A stretch of DNA of 64,000 nucleotides from Chitinimonas koreensis (GTDB taxonomy: Bacteria; Pseudomonadota; Gammaproteobacteria; Burkholderiales; Chitinimonadaceae): positions 1,451,001 to 1,515,000 of the forward strand of contig NZ_CP060704.1 of assembly GCF_014353015.1 (NCBI RefSeq). The letters run 5' to 3'. The notes beneath the pieces were generated by a model. That model saw nothing but the letters and a program-made list of their open reading frames with translations, was not told the DNA's origin and ran no database searches. This document shows, piece after piece, positions 49,510-59,468 of this stretch (its first letter is position 1; each line of letters starts with the position of its first letter). Position numbers and translations under genes: made by a program.

Positions 49510-52230
49510 ATGTCCGATTGGCACGCCCTGCCGGCAGAACAGGTGGTCGACCGGCTCCGGGTCGATCCCGCCCGGGGGCTGGCCGAGCCCGACGCGGCCG
49601 CCCGCCTGAAGACCTACGGCCGCAATGCGCTGGCCCGCCGGCCGGGCCGCGGCCCGCTGGCCCGCTTCGCCGCGCAGATCGGCCAGCCGCCGATCGTGGT
49701 GCTGGTCGCCGCCGGCGCGGTCACCGCCGTCTTCGGCGAGTGGGTCGACGCCGCGGCGATCCTCGGCGTGGTGCTGGTCAACGCGCTGGCCGGTTTCGTC
49801 CAGGAAGGCAAGGCCGAAGCGGCGCTGGCGGCGCTGACCAGGATGGTGGCCAGTGAGGCCGTCGTGCTGCGCGACGGTCGCCACCGCAAGCTGCCGGCCG
49901 AGCAACTGGTGCCGGGCGACCTCCTGCTGGTGGCCAGCGGCGACAAGGTGGCGGCCGATCTGCGCCTGCTCAGCAGCAAGTCGCTGTCCACCGTCGAATC
50001 GATGCTGACCGGCGAAGCGGCCGCCGTCGCCAAGACGGCCGAGGCCCAGCCGGGCGGCGCCCCGCTGGCCGAGCGGCAGAACATGGCCTACGCCGGCACG
50101 CTGGTGGTGGGCGGGCAGGGCATGGGCGTGGTGGTGGCCACCGGCGATCGCACCGAGACCGGCCGCATCGCCCGCCTGATCGGCCAGGACCCGTCGCTGA
50201 GCACGCCGCTCACCCGCAAGCTGGCAAGGCTGGTCCGCTACCTGCTGGCCGCCATCCTGGTCCTGGCCGTCGTCACCTTCGCCATCGGCGTGCTGCGCGA
50301 CGAATCGGCGCTCGAGATGTTCATGGTGGCGGTGGCCCTGGCGGTGGCGGCCATCCCCGAAGGGCTGCCGGCGGCGATGACCATCACGCTGGCCATCGGC
50401 GTGGCCCGCATGGCCCGGCGCCAGGCCATTGTCCGCCAGCTTCCGGCGGTGGAGACGCTGGGCAGCACCACGGTCGTCTGCGCCGACAAGACCGGCACGC
50501 TGACCGAGAACGCCATGACGGTCCGCGCGATCTGGGCCGGCCTGGCCGGCTTCGCGGTGAGCGGGCACGGCTACGGCCCGCACGGCGGCATCGCCGCGGC
50601 CGGCGGCCGACCGGCAGGCATCGGCGGCGCGCTGCGCGAGACCCTGCTGGTCGGTGCGCTTTGCAACGACGCCCGGTTGCAGCACGACGGCCGGCACTGG
50701 AGCGCGGCCGGCGATCCGACCGAGGCGGCGCTGCTGGCCGCGGCGCGCAAAGGCGGCCTGGACGAGGTCACCCTGAACGCCGTCTTCCCGCGGCTGGACG
50801 AGTTGCCGTTCGATGCCGACCGCCAGTACATGGCCACCCTGCACGAGATCGAAGGCACGCGGGTCGTCTGCGTCAAGGGCGCGCCGGAGAAGCTGCTGCC
50901 GGCCTGCAGTCGCATGCTGGACGCCGACGGCCACGAGCGGCCGCTGCTGGCGGAGCTGGTCCAGATCGAAGCGCGGCGGATGGGCGACGAGGGCCTGCGC
51001 GTGCTGGCGCTGGCGCGCTCCGAGCTGGCCGCCGGGCAGCGGCTGGACCATGACCGGGTCGGCCGCGAGCTGGTCTTCCTCGGCCTGGTCGGCATGATCG
51101 ACCCGCCGCGCCCGCGCGCCATCACCGCGGTCCGCACCTGCCAGGGCGCCGGCATCCGGGTGAAGATGATCACCGGCGACCATCCCGCCACGGCCCTGGC
51201 CGTCTCCAGCCAGCTGGGCATCGTCGCGCCGGGCGGCGCGGTGCTGACCGGCGGCGAACTGGCGGCGCTCGACGAGACCGCCCTGTGCCGGGCGGCCGCC
51301 GAGGTGGACGTGTTCGCCCGGGTGGCGCCGGAGCAGAAGCTGCGCCTGGTGCAGGCGCTGCAGGCCAACGGCGAGGTGGTGGCGATGACCGGCGACGGCG
51401 TGAACGACGCGCCGGCCCTGCGCCAGGCCGACATCGGCATCGCCATGGGCCGCGATGGGACCGAGGTCGCCAAGGAGGCCGCGGCCATGGTGCTGACCGA
51501 CGACAACTTCGCCAGCATCGAGGCGGCCGTCGCGGCGGGCCGCGGCATCTACGACAACCTGGTCAAGTTCCTGGCCTGGACCATCCCGACCAACGTCGGC
51601 GAGGGGCTGGTGGTGGTCGCCGCAGTCTGCGCCGGCAGCGTCCTGCCCATCACCCCGCTGCAGATCCTGTGGATCAACATGACGACCGCCATCCTGCTGG
51701 GCCTGATGCTGGCGTTCGAGCCGGCCGAGCGCGGCATCATGCAGCGGCCGCCGCGGCCGCCGGCCGCCCCGGTGCTCGACCGTGCCCTGGTCCCGCGGCT
51801 GCTGCTGGTCAGCGTGCTGCTCCTCGTCGGGGTGTTCGGCCTGTTCGAATGGGCCTTGCGGCAGGGCCAGCCGCCGGCGGTGGCGCGCACCGTCGCCAGC
51901 AATGCGCTGGTGCTGGTGGAGCTGGCCTACCTGTTCAACTGCCGCTCGCTCGGCCAGCCCTGCTGGCGGCTCGGCTGGTTCGCCAACCGCTGGATCTGGC
52001 TGGGCAGCGCCGCCATGGTGGCGTTGCAGCTGGCCTTCACCTATCTGCCGCTGTTCAACCGGGTGTTCCAGACCGCGCCGCTCGAGCTCGGGCACTGGGC
52101 CGTCATCGTTGCCTACGCGCTGGGTTGCGGCCTGCTGGTCGAGGCGGAGAAACGCCGCCGTCCGTCGCGGCGGAAGCCCTGCCGCCCGTCGGCGGCCTCG
52201 CCGGACGCGCGCTGCGGACCGATCGTTTGA
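49510..52230 (+). CDS. P-type cation-transporting ATPase (P2-type)
   Basis: Inner-membrane pump of 906 residues. It has the N-terminal cation ATPase domain, an actuator region with MLTGEA, TM4 with AAIPEGLPAAMTI (the PEGLP ion-site motif of P2-type pumps), the phosphorylation motif CADKTGTLTE with Asp326, the nucleotide domain with the KGAPE lysine site, the MTGDGVNDAPAL hinge, and a C-terminal six-helix block. The ion is uncertain (Ca2+/Mn2+-like or monovalent). The upstream gap of 71 bp shows no FNR-type site. It may share regulation with the surrounding stress island. Confidence 0.94.
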   Translation: MSDWHALPAEQVVDRLRVDPARGLAEPDAAARLKTYGRNALARRPGRGPLARFAAQIGQPPIVVLVAAGAVTAVFGEWVDAAAILGVVLVNALAGFVQEGKAEAALAALTRMVASEAVVLRDGRHRKLPAEQLVPGDLLLVASGDKVAADLRLLSSKSLSTVESMLTGEAAAVAKTAEAQPGGAPLAERQNMAYAGTLVVGGQGMGVVVATGDRTETGRIARLIGQDPSLSTPLTRKLARLVRYLLAAILVLAVVTFAIGVLRDESALEMFMVAVALAVAAIPEGLPAAMTITLAIGVARMARRQAIVRQLPAVETLGSTTVVCADKTGTLTENAMTVRAIWAGLAGFAVSGHGYGPHGGIAAAGGRPAGIGGALRETLLVGALCNDARLQHDGRHWSAAGDPTEAALLAAARKGGLDEVTLNAVFPRLDELPFDADRQYMATLHEIEGTRVVCVKGAPEKLLPACSRMLDADGHERPLLAELVQIEARRMGDEGLRVLALARSELAAGQRLDHDRVGRELVFLGLVGMIDPPRPRAITAVRTCQGAGIRVKMITGDHPATALAVSSQLGIVAPGGAVLTGGELAALDETALCRAAAEVDVFARVAPEQKLRLVQALQANGEVVAMTGDGVNDAPALRQADIGIAMGRDGTEVAKEAAAMVLTDDNFASIEAAVAAGRGIYDNLVKFLAWTIPTNVGEGLVVVAAVCAGSVLPITPLQILWINMTTAILLGLMLAFEPAERGIMQRPPRPPAAPVLDRALVPRLLLVSVLLLVGVFGLFEWALRQGQPPAVARTVASNALVLVELAYLFNCRSLGQPCWRLGWFANRWIWLGSAAMVALQLAFTYLPLFNRVFQTAPLELGHWAVIVAYALGCGLLVEAEKRRRPSRRKPCRPSAASPDARCGPIV

Positions 52231-52314
52231 TCCTGCGCAGAATTCGCGCCCGGCGTTTTCCGCAGAATCGATCGGAACGCCCATCCAAGGGCTGCCGCGC
52301 GGGGGAGGGAAGGT

Positions 52315-53772
52315 ATGGATGCGATGCATGGCCCGGGCACGGGCGGCTACTACCACCTCGAGCACGTCGCGCTGGCCGGCCGCGCCTGCCGCGGGCTGGC
52401 CTGCTTCGCCGCCCGCAACGACGCGCCGCGGCGCTGGCGCGAGGCGCACGGCGACACGCCGCCGCTGCACTGCCTGGGCCAGTGCTACCGCGCGCCGGCC
52501 GCCTGCGGCGACGACGGGCCGGTGCCGGCCGAGTCGCATGCGCGCCGGACCGTGCTGCTGGCCAACGTCGGCCGCGGCGGCGTGCGCGACCTCGCCGCCT
52601 ACCAGCAGGCCGGCGGCGGCCAGGCCCTGCGCCAGGCGCTGGCCACGCCGCGGGCGGCGCTGCTGGACATGATCGCCGCCTCCGGCCTGCGCGGCCGCGG
52701 CGGGGCCGGCTTCCCGGCCGGGCGCAAATGGCTGGCGGTCGCGCGGGCCGAGGCGGGCTGCAAGTACCTGGTGGTGAACGCCGACGAGGGCGATCCCGGC
52801 AGCTTCAGCGATCGCCTGCTGATGGAGGACGATCCTTTCCTGCTGATCGAGGCCTGCTTGATCGCCGCCCTTGCTGTCGGCGCCCGGCGTGGCCATATCT
52901 ATTTGCGCGCCGAATACCCGGAGGCGGCCGCCGTGCTGCGCGCCGCCCTGGCCGCGGCCCGCGGGCAGCGCTGGCTGGGCGCCGGCGTGCTGGGCAGCGC
53001 GCACGATTTCGAGCTGGAACTGGTGATCGGCCAGGGCAGCTATGTCTGCGGCGAGGAGACCGCGCTGCTCGAATCGATCGAAGGCCGCCGGCCGGAAGTA
53101 CGGCTGCGCCCGCCGCAGATCACCGAAGCCGGCCTGTGGGGCGCCCCGACCCTGGTCCACAACGTCGAGACGCTGTGCGCGGTGCCGTGGATCGTCCGCC
53201 ACGGCGCCGAGGCCTACGCGGCGCTCGGCTACGGCCGCAGCCGCGGCACCAAGCTGTTGTCGCTCAACTCGCTGTTCCGGCGTCCCGGCCTCTACGAGGT
53301 GGAATTCGGCATCAGCCTGCGCCGCATCGTCGACGAACTGGGCGGCGGCCTGCGGCGCGGCCGGCTCAAGGGCCTGATGGTGGGCGGGCCGCTGGCCGGG
53401 CTGATCCCGCCCGCGCTGCTGGACACCCCGCTGGACTACGAGGCCATGCAGGCCATCGGCGGCGCGGTGGGCCACGGCGGGGTGATCGCCTTCGCCGACG
53501 ACACCTCCATCGTCGAACTCGTGGCCGAGGTGTTCCGCTTCGGCGCCATCGAGAGCTGCGGCAAATGCACGCCCTGCCGGCTGGGCAGCCCGGAACTGGC
53601 CGCGATGTTCGAGGCGGCGCGGCGCGGCGAGCGGATGGAGCGCGACCGCTGGCAGGCGCTGGTGCGGGCGCTGGCCGCCGCCAGCCTGTGCGGCCACGGC
53701 CGCGGCCTGGCCGAATTCGCCCGGGCGATCGAACGGCACTACCCCGAGGAGCTGGCGACATGCTTCAGGTGA
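52315..53772 (+). CDS. fdsB: NAD-dependent formate dehydrogenase, beta (NuoF-like) subunit
   Basis: FMN/iron-sulfur NADH-reacting subunit of 485 residues. An N-terminal thioredoxin-like [2Fe-2S] region has CRGLACFAAR and CLGQCYRAPAAC; the FMN/NAD domain has GLRGRGGAGFPAGRKW, VNADEGDPGSFSDR and YVCGEETALLESIEG; the C-terminal [4Fe-4S] motif is ESCGKCTPCRLG. It passes electrons from the formate-oxidising subunit to NAD+. The GGGAGG site precedes ATG 52315. It overlaps fdsA by 13 bp. No separate NuoE-like gamma subunit gene is adjacent; the N-terminal cluster may compensate. Confidence 0.9.
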   Translation: MDAMHGPGTGGYYHLEHVALAGRACRGLACFAARNDAPRRWREAHGDTPPLHCLGQCYRAPAACGDDGPVPAESHARRTVLLANVGRGGVRDLAAYQQAGGGQALRQALATPRAALLDMIAASGLRGRGGAGFPAGRKWLAVARAEAGCKYLVVNADEGDPGSFSDRLLMEDDPFLLIEACLIAALAVGARRGHIYLRAEYPEAAAVLRAALAAARGQRWLGAGVLGSAHDFELELVIGQGSYVCGEETALLESIEGRRPEVRLRPPQITEAGLWGAPTLVHNVETLCAVPWIVRHGAEAYAALGYGRSRGTKLLSLNSLFRRPGLYEVEFGISLRRIVDELGGGLRRGRLKGLMVGGPLAGLIPPALLDTPLDYEAMQAIGGAVGHGGVIAFADDTSIVELVAEVFRFGAIESCGKCTPCRLGSPELAAMFEAARRGERMERDRWQALVRALAAASLCGHGRGLAEFARAIERHYPEELATCFR

Positions 53773-56432
53773 CCATCGACGGCCGCATCCACCGTTTCCC
53801 CGCCGATATGCCGCTGCTGCACGCCTTGCAGCAGGCCGGCAGCCCGGTGCCGCAACTTTGCCACGACGACAGGCTGAAGCCCTACGGCGGATGCCGGATG
53901 TGCCTGGTGGAGGTGGCGGGCGAGGCGCGGCCGGTGGCCGCCTGCGCCGCCGGCCTGCGCGACGGGATGCAGATCCGCACCGACAGCCCGGCGCTGCAGG
54001 ATCTGCGCCATACCCAGCTGTCGCTGCTGGCCGCGCGCTACCCGGGCCAGGCGCTGGCGCAGCAGCCGGAACTCCCGTTCCACCGGCTGCTGGCCGAACA
54101 CGGCCTGGCCGCCGCGGCGGAAGGCGGGCCGCCGCTGCCGATCCACACGGCCTTCCGCGACGACGGCCATCCCTACCTGGCCGTGGACATGGACCGCTGC
54201 ATCCATTGCCAGCGCTGTGTGCGCATCTGCGACGAGGTGCAGGGCCAGTTCGTCTGGCAGGTGCATCAGCGCGGCGAGCGCAGCCAGGTGCTGCCGCGCG
54301 ACGGCCGGTCGCTGCTCGGCAGCGGCTGCACCGCCTGCGGCGCCTGCGCCGACACCTGCCCCACCGGCGCCATCCACGACAAGCGCAGCACGACGGCCGA
54401 GCGCTGGACCCGTTCGACCTGCGTCTATTGCGGCGTCGGCTGCCAGCTGGAGGTAGGCAGCCGGGCCGGCCGGGTGGTCGCCGTCCGTCCCGCCGACAGT
54501 CCGGTCAACCGCGGCCACCTGTGCGTGAAGGGTCGCTACGCCTTCGAGTTCAACCACTCGCCGGAGCGCATCGGTCGGCCCATGCTGCGGGAGGGCGGCC
54601 ACTGGCGCGAAGCGGGCTGGGACGAGGCGCTCGACTACGTCGCCGACCGGCTGGGCCGGATCGTCGTGCGGCACGGGCCTGACAGCGTGGGCGTGCTCGG
54701 CTCGGCCCGCGCCACCAACGAAGAGAACTACCTGGCGCAGAAATTCGCCCGCCTGGTGCTGGGCACCAACAACGTGGACTGCTGCGCCCGCGTCTGCCAC
54801 ACCCCGAGCGCCAAGGCGCTGAAGACCATGCTCGGCACCGGCGCCGCCACCAACGCCTTCGACGACATCGAGCAGGCCCGCACGCTGCTGCTCTGCGGCG
54901 CCAACCCGACCGAGAGCCACCCGGTGCTCGGCGCCCGCATCAAGCAGGCGGTGCGCAACGGCGCCCGGCTGATCGTGGTGGATCCGCGCCGCACCGAGTT
55001 GGCCGACCATGCCACCGTCCACCTGGCGCTCCGGCCCGGCTGCAACGTGGCCGTGTTCAACGCCATGGCGGCCTGCATCGTCGAGGAGGGGCTCGTCGAT
55101 GCGGGCTTCCTGGCGGAACGGGTGACCGGCTTCGCCGCCTACCGCGAATTCATCCGCGCCTACCGCCCCGAAGCGGTGGCGCAGGCCTGCGGCCTGACGG
55201 CGGAGGCGATACGCAAGGCCGCCCGCCTGTATGCGGGCGCCGGGCCGGCCATGTGCATGCACGGCCTGGGCATGACCGAGCACGTGCAGGGCACCGACGG
55301 GGTGATGACCTTGATCAACCTGGCCCTGTTGACCGGCAACCTGGGCAAGCCCGGCAGCGGCATCAATCCGCTGCGCGGGCAGAACAACGTGCAGGGCGCG
55401 GCCCACATGGGCTGCGACCCGGTCACGCTGCCCGGCGGGCAGTCGTTCGAGGAGGCGGCCGAGCGGGTGGAGCGGGTCTGGGGCGCCGCGCTGCCCGGGC
55501 AGCGCGGCCTGGATCTGCCGGGCATGCTGGACCGCGCCGCCGAAGGGCAATTCATGGCGCTGTGGTGCATCGGCTACGACATCCATCAGAGCCTCGCCAA
55601 CGCCAACCGGACCGGCCAGGCCCTGCAGCAGCTGGAGCTGGTGATCGTGCAGGACCTGTTCCTGAACGAGACCGCCAAGGCCTTCGGCCATGTCTTCTTC
55701 CCCGCGGCCAGCGTGTTCGAGCGCGACGGGACCTTCATGAACGCCGACCGGCGGGTGCAGCGGATCCGCCGCGCCGTCGACCCGCCCGGCGAGGCTCGGC
55801 CCGACTGGTGGATCATCCAGGAGCTGGCCGCCCGCATGGGCCACCCGGACGGCTTCCGCTTCGACGGCCCGCAAGCGGTCTGGGACGAAGTGCGCCAGGT
55901 CTGGCCGGCCGGCGCCGGACTCGGCTACGACCGGCTCGAACGCGAGAGCATCAACTGGCCTTGCCCCGACGAGGCGCATCCGGGCACGCCGGTGCTGCAC
56001 CGCGACCGCTTCGCCATGGGCCAGCGGGCCGAGCTGGCCTGCATCGATTTCACCCCGACGCCGGAGCGCTGCGACGCCGATTACCCGCTGCTGCTCAACA
56101 CCGGCCGGACGCTGTATCACTTCAACGCCGGCACCATGACCTACCGCACCGCCAACGCGGCGCTGAGCCCCTGCGACATGCTGGACATGGCCCCGGCGGA
56201 TGCAGCGGCGCTGGGCCTGGCGGACGGCGAGCTGGCGATGGTGCGCAGCCGCTATGGCAGCGCGGTGCTGCCGATTCGCCTCAGCGAGCGGATCAAGCCG
56301 GGCGAGCTGTTCACCAGCTTCCATTGCGCCGATCTGTGGGTGAACCGGCTGACGTCGCCGCTGCGCGACGGCCAGGTGCATGCGCCGGAATACAAGGTGA
56401 CGGCGGTCCGGGTCGAGCGGCCGGAGGGCTGA
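53760..56432 (+). CDS. fdsA: NAD-dependent formate dehydrogenase, catalytic alpha subunit
   Basis: Cytoplasmic molybdenum/tungsten bis-MGD enzyme of 890 residues that oxidises formate to CO2. The N-terminal [2Fe-2S] domain has PYGGCRMCLVEV, followed by ferredoxin [4Fe-4S] motifs (CIHCQRCVRICDE and CTACGACADTCPTGAI), a further cluster (CVYCGVGCQLEV) and the Mo domain. The metal ligand is Cys346 in DCCARVCHTPS, so this is the cysteine, not selenocysteine, form. The C-terminal dinucleotide-binding domain has LNTGRTLYHFNAGTMT. The start overlaps the end of fdsB. Accessory genes fdsC and fdsD are absent here. Confidence 0.95.
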   Translation: MLQVTIDGRIHRFPADMPLLHALQQAGSPVPQLCHDDRLKPYGGCRMCLVEVAGEARPVAACAAGLRDGMQIRTDSPALQDLRHTQLSLLAARYPGQALAQQPELPFHRLLAEHGLAAAAEGGPPLPIHTAFRDDGHPYLAVDMDRCIHCQRCVRICDEVQGQFVWQVHQRGERSQVLPRDGRSLLGSGCTACGACADTCPTGAIHDKRSTTAERWTRSTCVYCGVGCQLEVGSRAGRVVAVRPADSPVNRGHLCVKGRYAFEFNHSPERIGRPMLREGGHWREAGWDEALDYVADRLGRIVVRHGPDSVGVLGSARATNEENYLAQKFARLVLGTNNVDCCARVCHTPSAKALKTMLGTGAATNAFDDIEQARTLLLCGANPTESHPVLGARIKQAVRNGARLIVVDPRRTELADHATVHLALRPGCNVAVFNAMAACIVEEGLVDAGFLAERVTGFAAYREFIRAYRPEAVAQACGLTAEAIRKAARLYAGAGPAMCMHGLGMTEHVQGTDGVMTLINLALLTGNLGKPGSGINPLRGQNNVQGAAHMGCDPVTLPGGQSFEEAAERVERVWGAALPGQRGLDLPGMLDRAAEGQFMALWCIGYDIHQSLANANRTGQALQQLELVIVQDLFLNETAKAFGHVFFPAASVFERDGTFMNADRRVQRIRRAVDPPGEARPDWWIIQELAARMGHPDGFRFDGPQAVWDEVRQVWPAGAGLGYDRLERESINWPCPDEAHPGTPVLHRDRFAMGQRAELACIDFTPTPERCDADYPLLLNTGRTLYHFNAGTMTYRTANAALSPCDMLDMAPADAAALGLADGELAMVRSRYGSAVLPIRLSERIKPGELFTSFHCADLWVNRLTSPLRDGQVHAPEYKVTAVRVERPEG

Positions 56433-56910
56433 GCGGGCCGCCGCGGCAGATTGCGGGAGTGGCGGCGGGCAGCAGGCCCCGAACGATCCAGGGCTTCGGC
56501 CTTCGCGACGTCGCCGCCGACCGGGACGATTGCCGAGCCGCATGCCCCGCCTCGGGCAGGCCTCGAGCGGCGGCCGGCAGACGCAGGTCGGCCCGCGCCA
56601 GGCTCGAGGACATTTCGAGCGGCATGCGGAAAGAAGAGGCTGGATTGACGCGGCGCCGAAAGATCGGGCGTGCGGGGAGCGATTCCTCTTGGCGTGCCTC
56701 GCTGCTCAGGTCTTGGGCACACGGACGGGGAGGACCATGCCGTCGCCACTCTTCGGAGGCGAGCCCGGCCTGATTGGCGCCGGCAGCCGAGCGAGGCGAT
56801 GAGGCGCGAGTCGGGCGGATCGTTTCTCCGCATCGCGAGGCCGCGCCATCCATGTTCAGGATCGCGGCGGTAGGCCGGCGCGGGATCAGGCCAGCAGCGG
56901 CAGCCCTGGA
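56433..56910. other. Intergenic region without recognised gene
   Basis: About 480 bp between the formate dehydrogenase operon and the tRNA-Ser terminator. I see no ribosome-site-supported gene and no REP family member here. Several open frames exist on both strands but have the low-complexity look of GC-rich shadow frames. Confidence 0.4.
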
Positions 56911-56950
56911 AAAGCGAAAAGCCCTGAATTTCTTCAGGGCTTTTCGCTTT
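56911..56950 (-). terminator. Terminator of tRNA-Ser (perfect 18-bp stem)
   Basis: AAAGCGAAAAGCCCTGAA and its exact complement flank a four-base loop. The AAA/TTT edges allow termination in both directions. It lies 5 bp after the tRNA-Ser 3' end on the reverse strand. Confidence 0.9.
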
Positions 56951-56954
56951 GATG

Positions 56955-57045
<91 letters not shown>

Positions 57046-57133
57046 GTCTCGAAGGCGCGCATTTTGTCCATGCCCGAGGCCTTTGTCAACCGCCGTTTGC
57101 AGCGAACGCCCAAGCCGCGGACTCCGTGGCAAA

Positions 57134-58609
57134 ATGCCGATTGCCATGATCCATGACAAAAGCATTTTCCGTCGCTGCGCCGTTCTGCTGCTGGCCCTGC
57201 TGGCGGCGTGCGCGCCGCCGTCCAAACCGGCCGAGCCCGAACGCTCGACCCGCATCGCGCCGCTGAAGGACAGCGGCGAGCTGGTGGTATTGATCCGCAA
57301 CGGCGCGACCAGCTTCTACGTCGACGCCGAGGGCAAGTACGCCGGGCTCGACTACGACCTGGTCACCCGCTTCGCCAGCGAGATCGGCGCCAAGGTGAAG
57401 TTCGTGGTGGCGCCGCGGCTGGCCGAGATGGGCGAGCGGCTGGCCCGGCACGAGGCGCACCTCGGCGTGGGCATGACCCACCGCGGCGGCGACGGCCTGC
57501 AGTTCGGGCCGAGCTACCTCGGCATGCGGCCGGTGCTGGTCTACCGCAGCGAGGAGCGCAAGCCGCGCGACTTGGCAGACCTGGGCGAGGGCATGCTGAT
57601 GGTCGGCAGCCAGTTCGCGCCGATGATGGCCGACCTTGCCAAGCGCAATCCCGGCCTGCGCTGGAACGAGGCGCAGCATCAGGACGCCGAGGAACTGGTC
57701 GAGAAGGTCGAGTCGGGCCTGATCGACTACGCCGTGGTCGACGGCTACGGCGCCTCGGTGGCGCAGAACTACCACCCCGGCGTGGCGACCGCCTTCGAGA
57801 TCGGCGAGCCGCTGCCGCTGGGCTGGGCCTGGCCGGCCGACGCGCCGGCCGACTTCGCCGCCCGTGCCACCGACTTCTTCGTCCGCGCACAGCGCGACGG
57901 CACGCTGGCGCGGCTGATCGACCGCTACTACGGCCACGCCAACCGGCTGCAGCCGATCGACGCCACCACCTTCCTCAGCCGCCGCAACAGCGTGCTGCCC
58001 AAGTTCCGCGATCATTTCGTCGAGGCCGAGGCGCGCTTCGGCATCGACTGGCGCATGCTGGCCGCGCTCGCCTACCAGGAGTCGCACTGGGACCCGTTCG
58101 CCACCAGCGCCTACGGCGTGCGCGGCATCATGATGCTGACCACCGACACCGCCGACCGCATGGGCGTGAAGGACCGGTTGCTGGCCGACCAGAGCATCAT
58201 GGGCGGTGCGCGCTACCTGGCCATGCTGCGCGACGCGCTGCCGGCGCGCATCCCCGAGCCGGACCGGACCTGGATCGCGATGGCCGGCTACAACATCGGC
58301 ATGGCCCACCTGGAAGACGCGCGCGTGCTGGCGCAGCGGCTCAAGAAGAAGCCCGACAGCTGGACCGACCTCAAGGGCGTGATCCCGCTGCTGCGCAACT
58401 ACGAGTACTTCAGCACGCTCAAGTTCGGCTTCGCCCGCGGCGGCGAGACGGTGATCTTCGTCGAGAACGTGCGCAGCTACTACGACATCCTGGTGCGCTT
58501 CGAGAAGCCGGTGAAACCGATGTTTCCGCCGTTCGACGAGCAGGTGACGGTGAGCAATCCGGAAGGCGTGCGGCTCGGCATCGACGCCGCGGCCAAGGGC
58601 ATGGACTGA
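57134..58609 (+). CDS. mltF: Membrane-bound lytic murein transglycosylase F
   Basis: Lipoprotein enzyme of 491 residues that cleaves peptidoglycan glycan strands. The lipobox LLAAC follows the signal helix. Residues ~45-270 form an SBP_bac_3-like regulatory domain, and ~295-450 the SLT catalytic domain with the catalytic Glu in ALAYQESHWDPFATSAYGVRG and the MAGYNIGMAH motif. This two-domain order defines MltF. The start is uncertain: ATG 57134 or ATG 57146 (which gives MIHDKSIFRR); neither has a clear ribosome site. Confidence 0.94.
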   Translation: MPIAMIHDKSIFRRCAVLLLALLAACAPPSKPAEPERSTRIAPLKDSGELVVLIRNGATSFYVDAEGKYAGLDYDLVTRFASEIGAKVKFVVAPRLAEMGERLARHEAHLGVGMTHRGGDGLQFGPSYLGMRPVLVYRSEERKPRDLADLGEGMLMVGSQFAPMMADLAKRNPGLRWNEAQHQDAEELVEKVESGLIDYAVVDGYGASVAQNYHPGVATAFEIGEPLPLGWAWPADAPADFAARATDFFVRAQRDGTLARLIDRYYGHANRLQPIDATTFLSRRNSVLPKFRDHFVEAEARFGIDWRMLAALAYQESHWDPFATSAYGVRGIMMLTTDTADRMGVKDRLLADQSIMGGARYLAMLRDALPARIPEPDRTWIAMAGYNIGMAHLEDARVLAQRLKKKPDSWTDLKGVIPLLRNYEYFSTLKFGFARGGETVIFVENVRSYYDILVRFEKPVKPMFPPFDEQVTVSNPEGVRLGIDAAAKGMD

Positions 58610-58808
58610 GCGGCCGGACGGAGGGGCAGGGCGGGAACGTTCGGTGCGGAAAACGGACCGAGCGTGATCGCGGCGGCCTGCTCATGGAGATCGGTGGGGA
58701 AGATCGGGCCGGACGCGATCGATTCGGCTTGAAGCCGTGACGGCGGCCGTTGTAGGCTGCGCGCCGGTCGGCCGCCCGAGCGGGCGGCAGGGTTGCCGCC
58801 AGGGAGGC

Positions 58809-58883
58809 TGGCGCCCCCGACAGGAATCGAACCTGTAACTGCCCCTTAGGAGGGGGCCGTTATATCCATTTAACTACGGAGAC
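58809..58883 (-). tRNA. tRNA-Arg (anticodon CCU)
   Basis: A 75-nt tRNA with encoded CCA. The anticodon loop CTCCTAA gives CCU, reading AGG. The T arm has GGTTCGATTCC. The acceptor GTCTCCG/CGGGGGC includes two U-G pairs (positions 2-71 and 4-69). Confidence 0.95.
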
Positions 58884-58946
58884 AGCCGGGCGGCATTCTA
58901 ACCGAAAACCGTTCGCCGGCGCTCCGATCCCAAGCGGGAGCCCGCC

Positions 58947-59459
58947 ATGAAACGCCTGTTCGCCCTGTTGTTCCTGATCCTGGGCTGCTTCGCCTACGCC
59001 GACATCCTGGTCGGCCAGGCGGCGCCGGCCTTCGCGCTGAGCGACCAGCACGGCGCGACGCGCACTTCGGACGAATTCCGCGGCAAATGGCTGGTGCTGT
59101 ACTTCTATCCCAAGGCCGACACGCCCGGCTGCACCGAGGAGGCCTGCAGCTTCCGCGACGACATCGTGCTGCTGCGCGCGCTCGGCGCCGAAGTGGTCGG
59201 CGTCAGCACCGACGACGTGGCCGCCATCCGCGCCTTCGGCGACAAGCACACGCTGCCGTTCACGCTGCTGGCCGATCCGGAAGGGCGCACCGCCGAGAAG
59301 TACGGCGCGCTGACCAACCTCGGCCTGATGAAGTTCGCCAAGCGCCATACCTTCCTGATCGATCCGAACGGCCGCATCGTCAAGCGCTACACCGACGTCG
59401 ACACCAAGGCCTATGCCAAGACCCTGCTGGCCGACCTGCGCCAGCTGAGCAAGAAATAG
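58947..59459 (+). CDS. Secreted Bcp/PrxQ-type peroxiredoxin
   Basis: Thiol peroxidase of 170 residues. Unlike cytosolic Bcp, it starts with a signal peptide (MKRLFALLFLILGCFAYA), so it should act in the periplasm. The active site is PGCTEEACSFRD with peroxidatic Cys62 and resolving Cys67 four residues on, the PrxQ arrangement. YFYPKADT and the C-terminal KRYTDVDTKAYA fit the family. The next gene starts 9 bp downstream, probably co-transcribed. The reductant is unknown. Confidence 0.92.
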   Translation: MKRLFALLFLILGCFAYADILVGQAAPAFALSDQHGATRTSDEFRGKWLVLYFYPKADTPGCTEEACSFRDDIVLLRALGAEVVGVSTDDVAAIRAFGDKHTLPFTLLADPEGRTAEKYGALTNLGLMKFAKRHTFLIDPNGRIVKRYTDVDTKAYAKTLLADLRQLSKK

Positions 59460-59468
59460 GGCGCCGGC

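Noticed and set aside
49378..53739. A 1453-codon reverse-strand open frame across the P-type ATPase and fdsB
   Set aside because: It is antisense to two genes with full catalytic motifs, and its translation is low-complexity Gln/Ala/Arg/Gly/His, typical of shadow frames in GC-rich DNA.
54777..54810. Selenocysteine-containing formate dehydrogenase
   Set aside because: The metal-ligand codon at 54795-54797 is TGC (Cys346), not TGA, so no SECIS element is expected.
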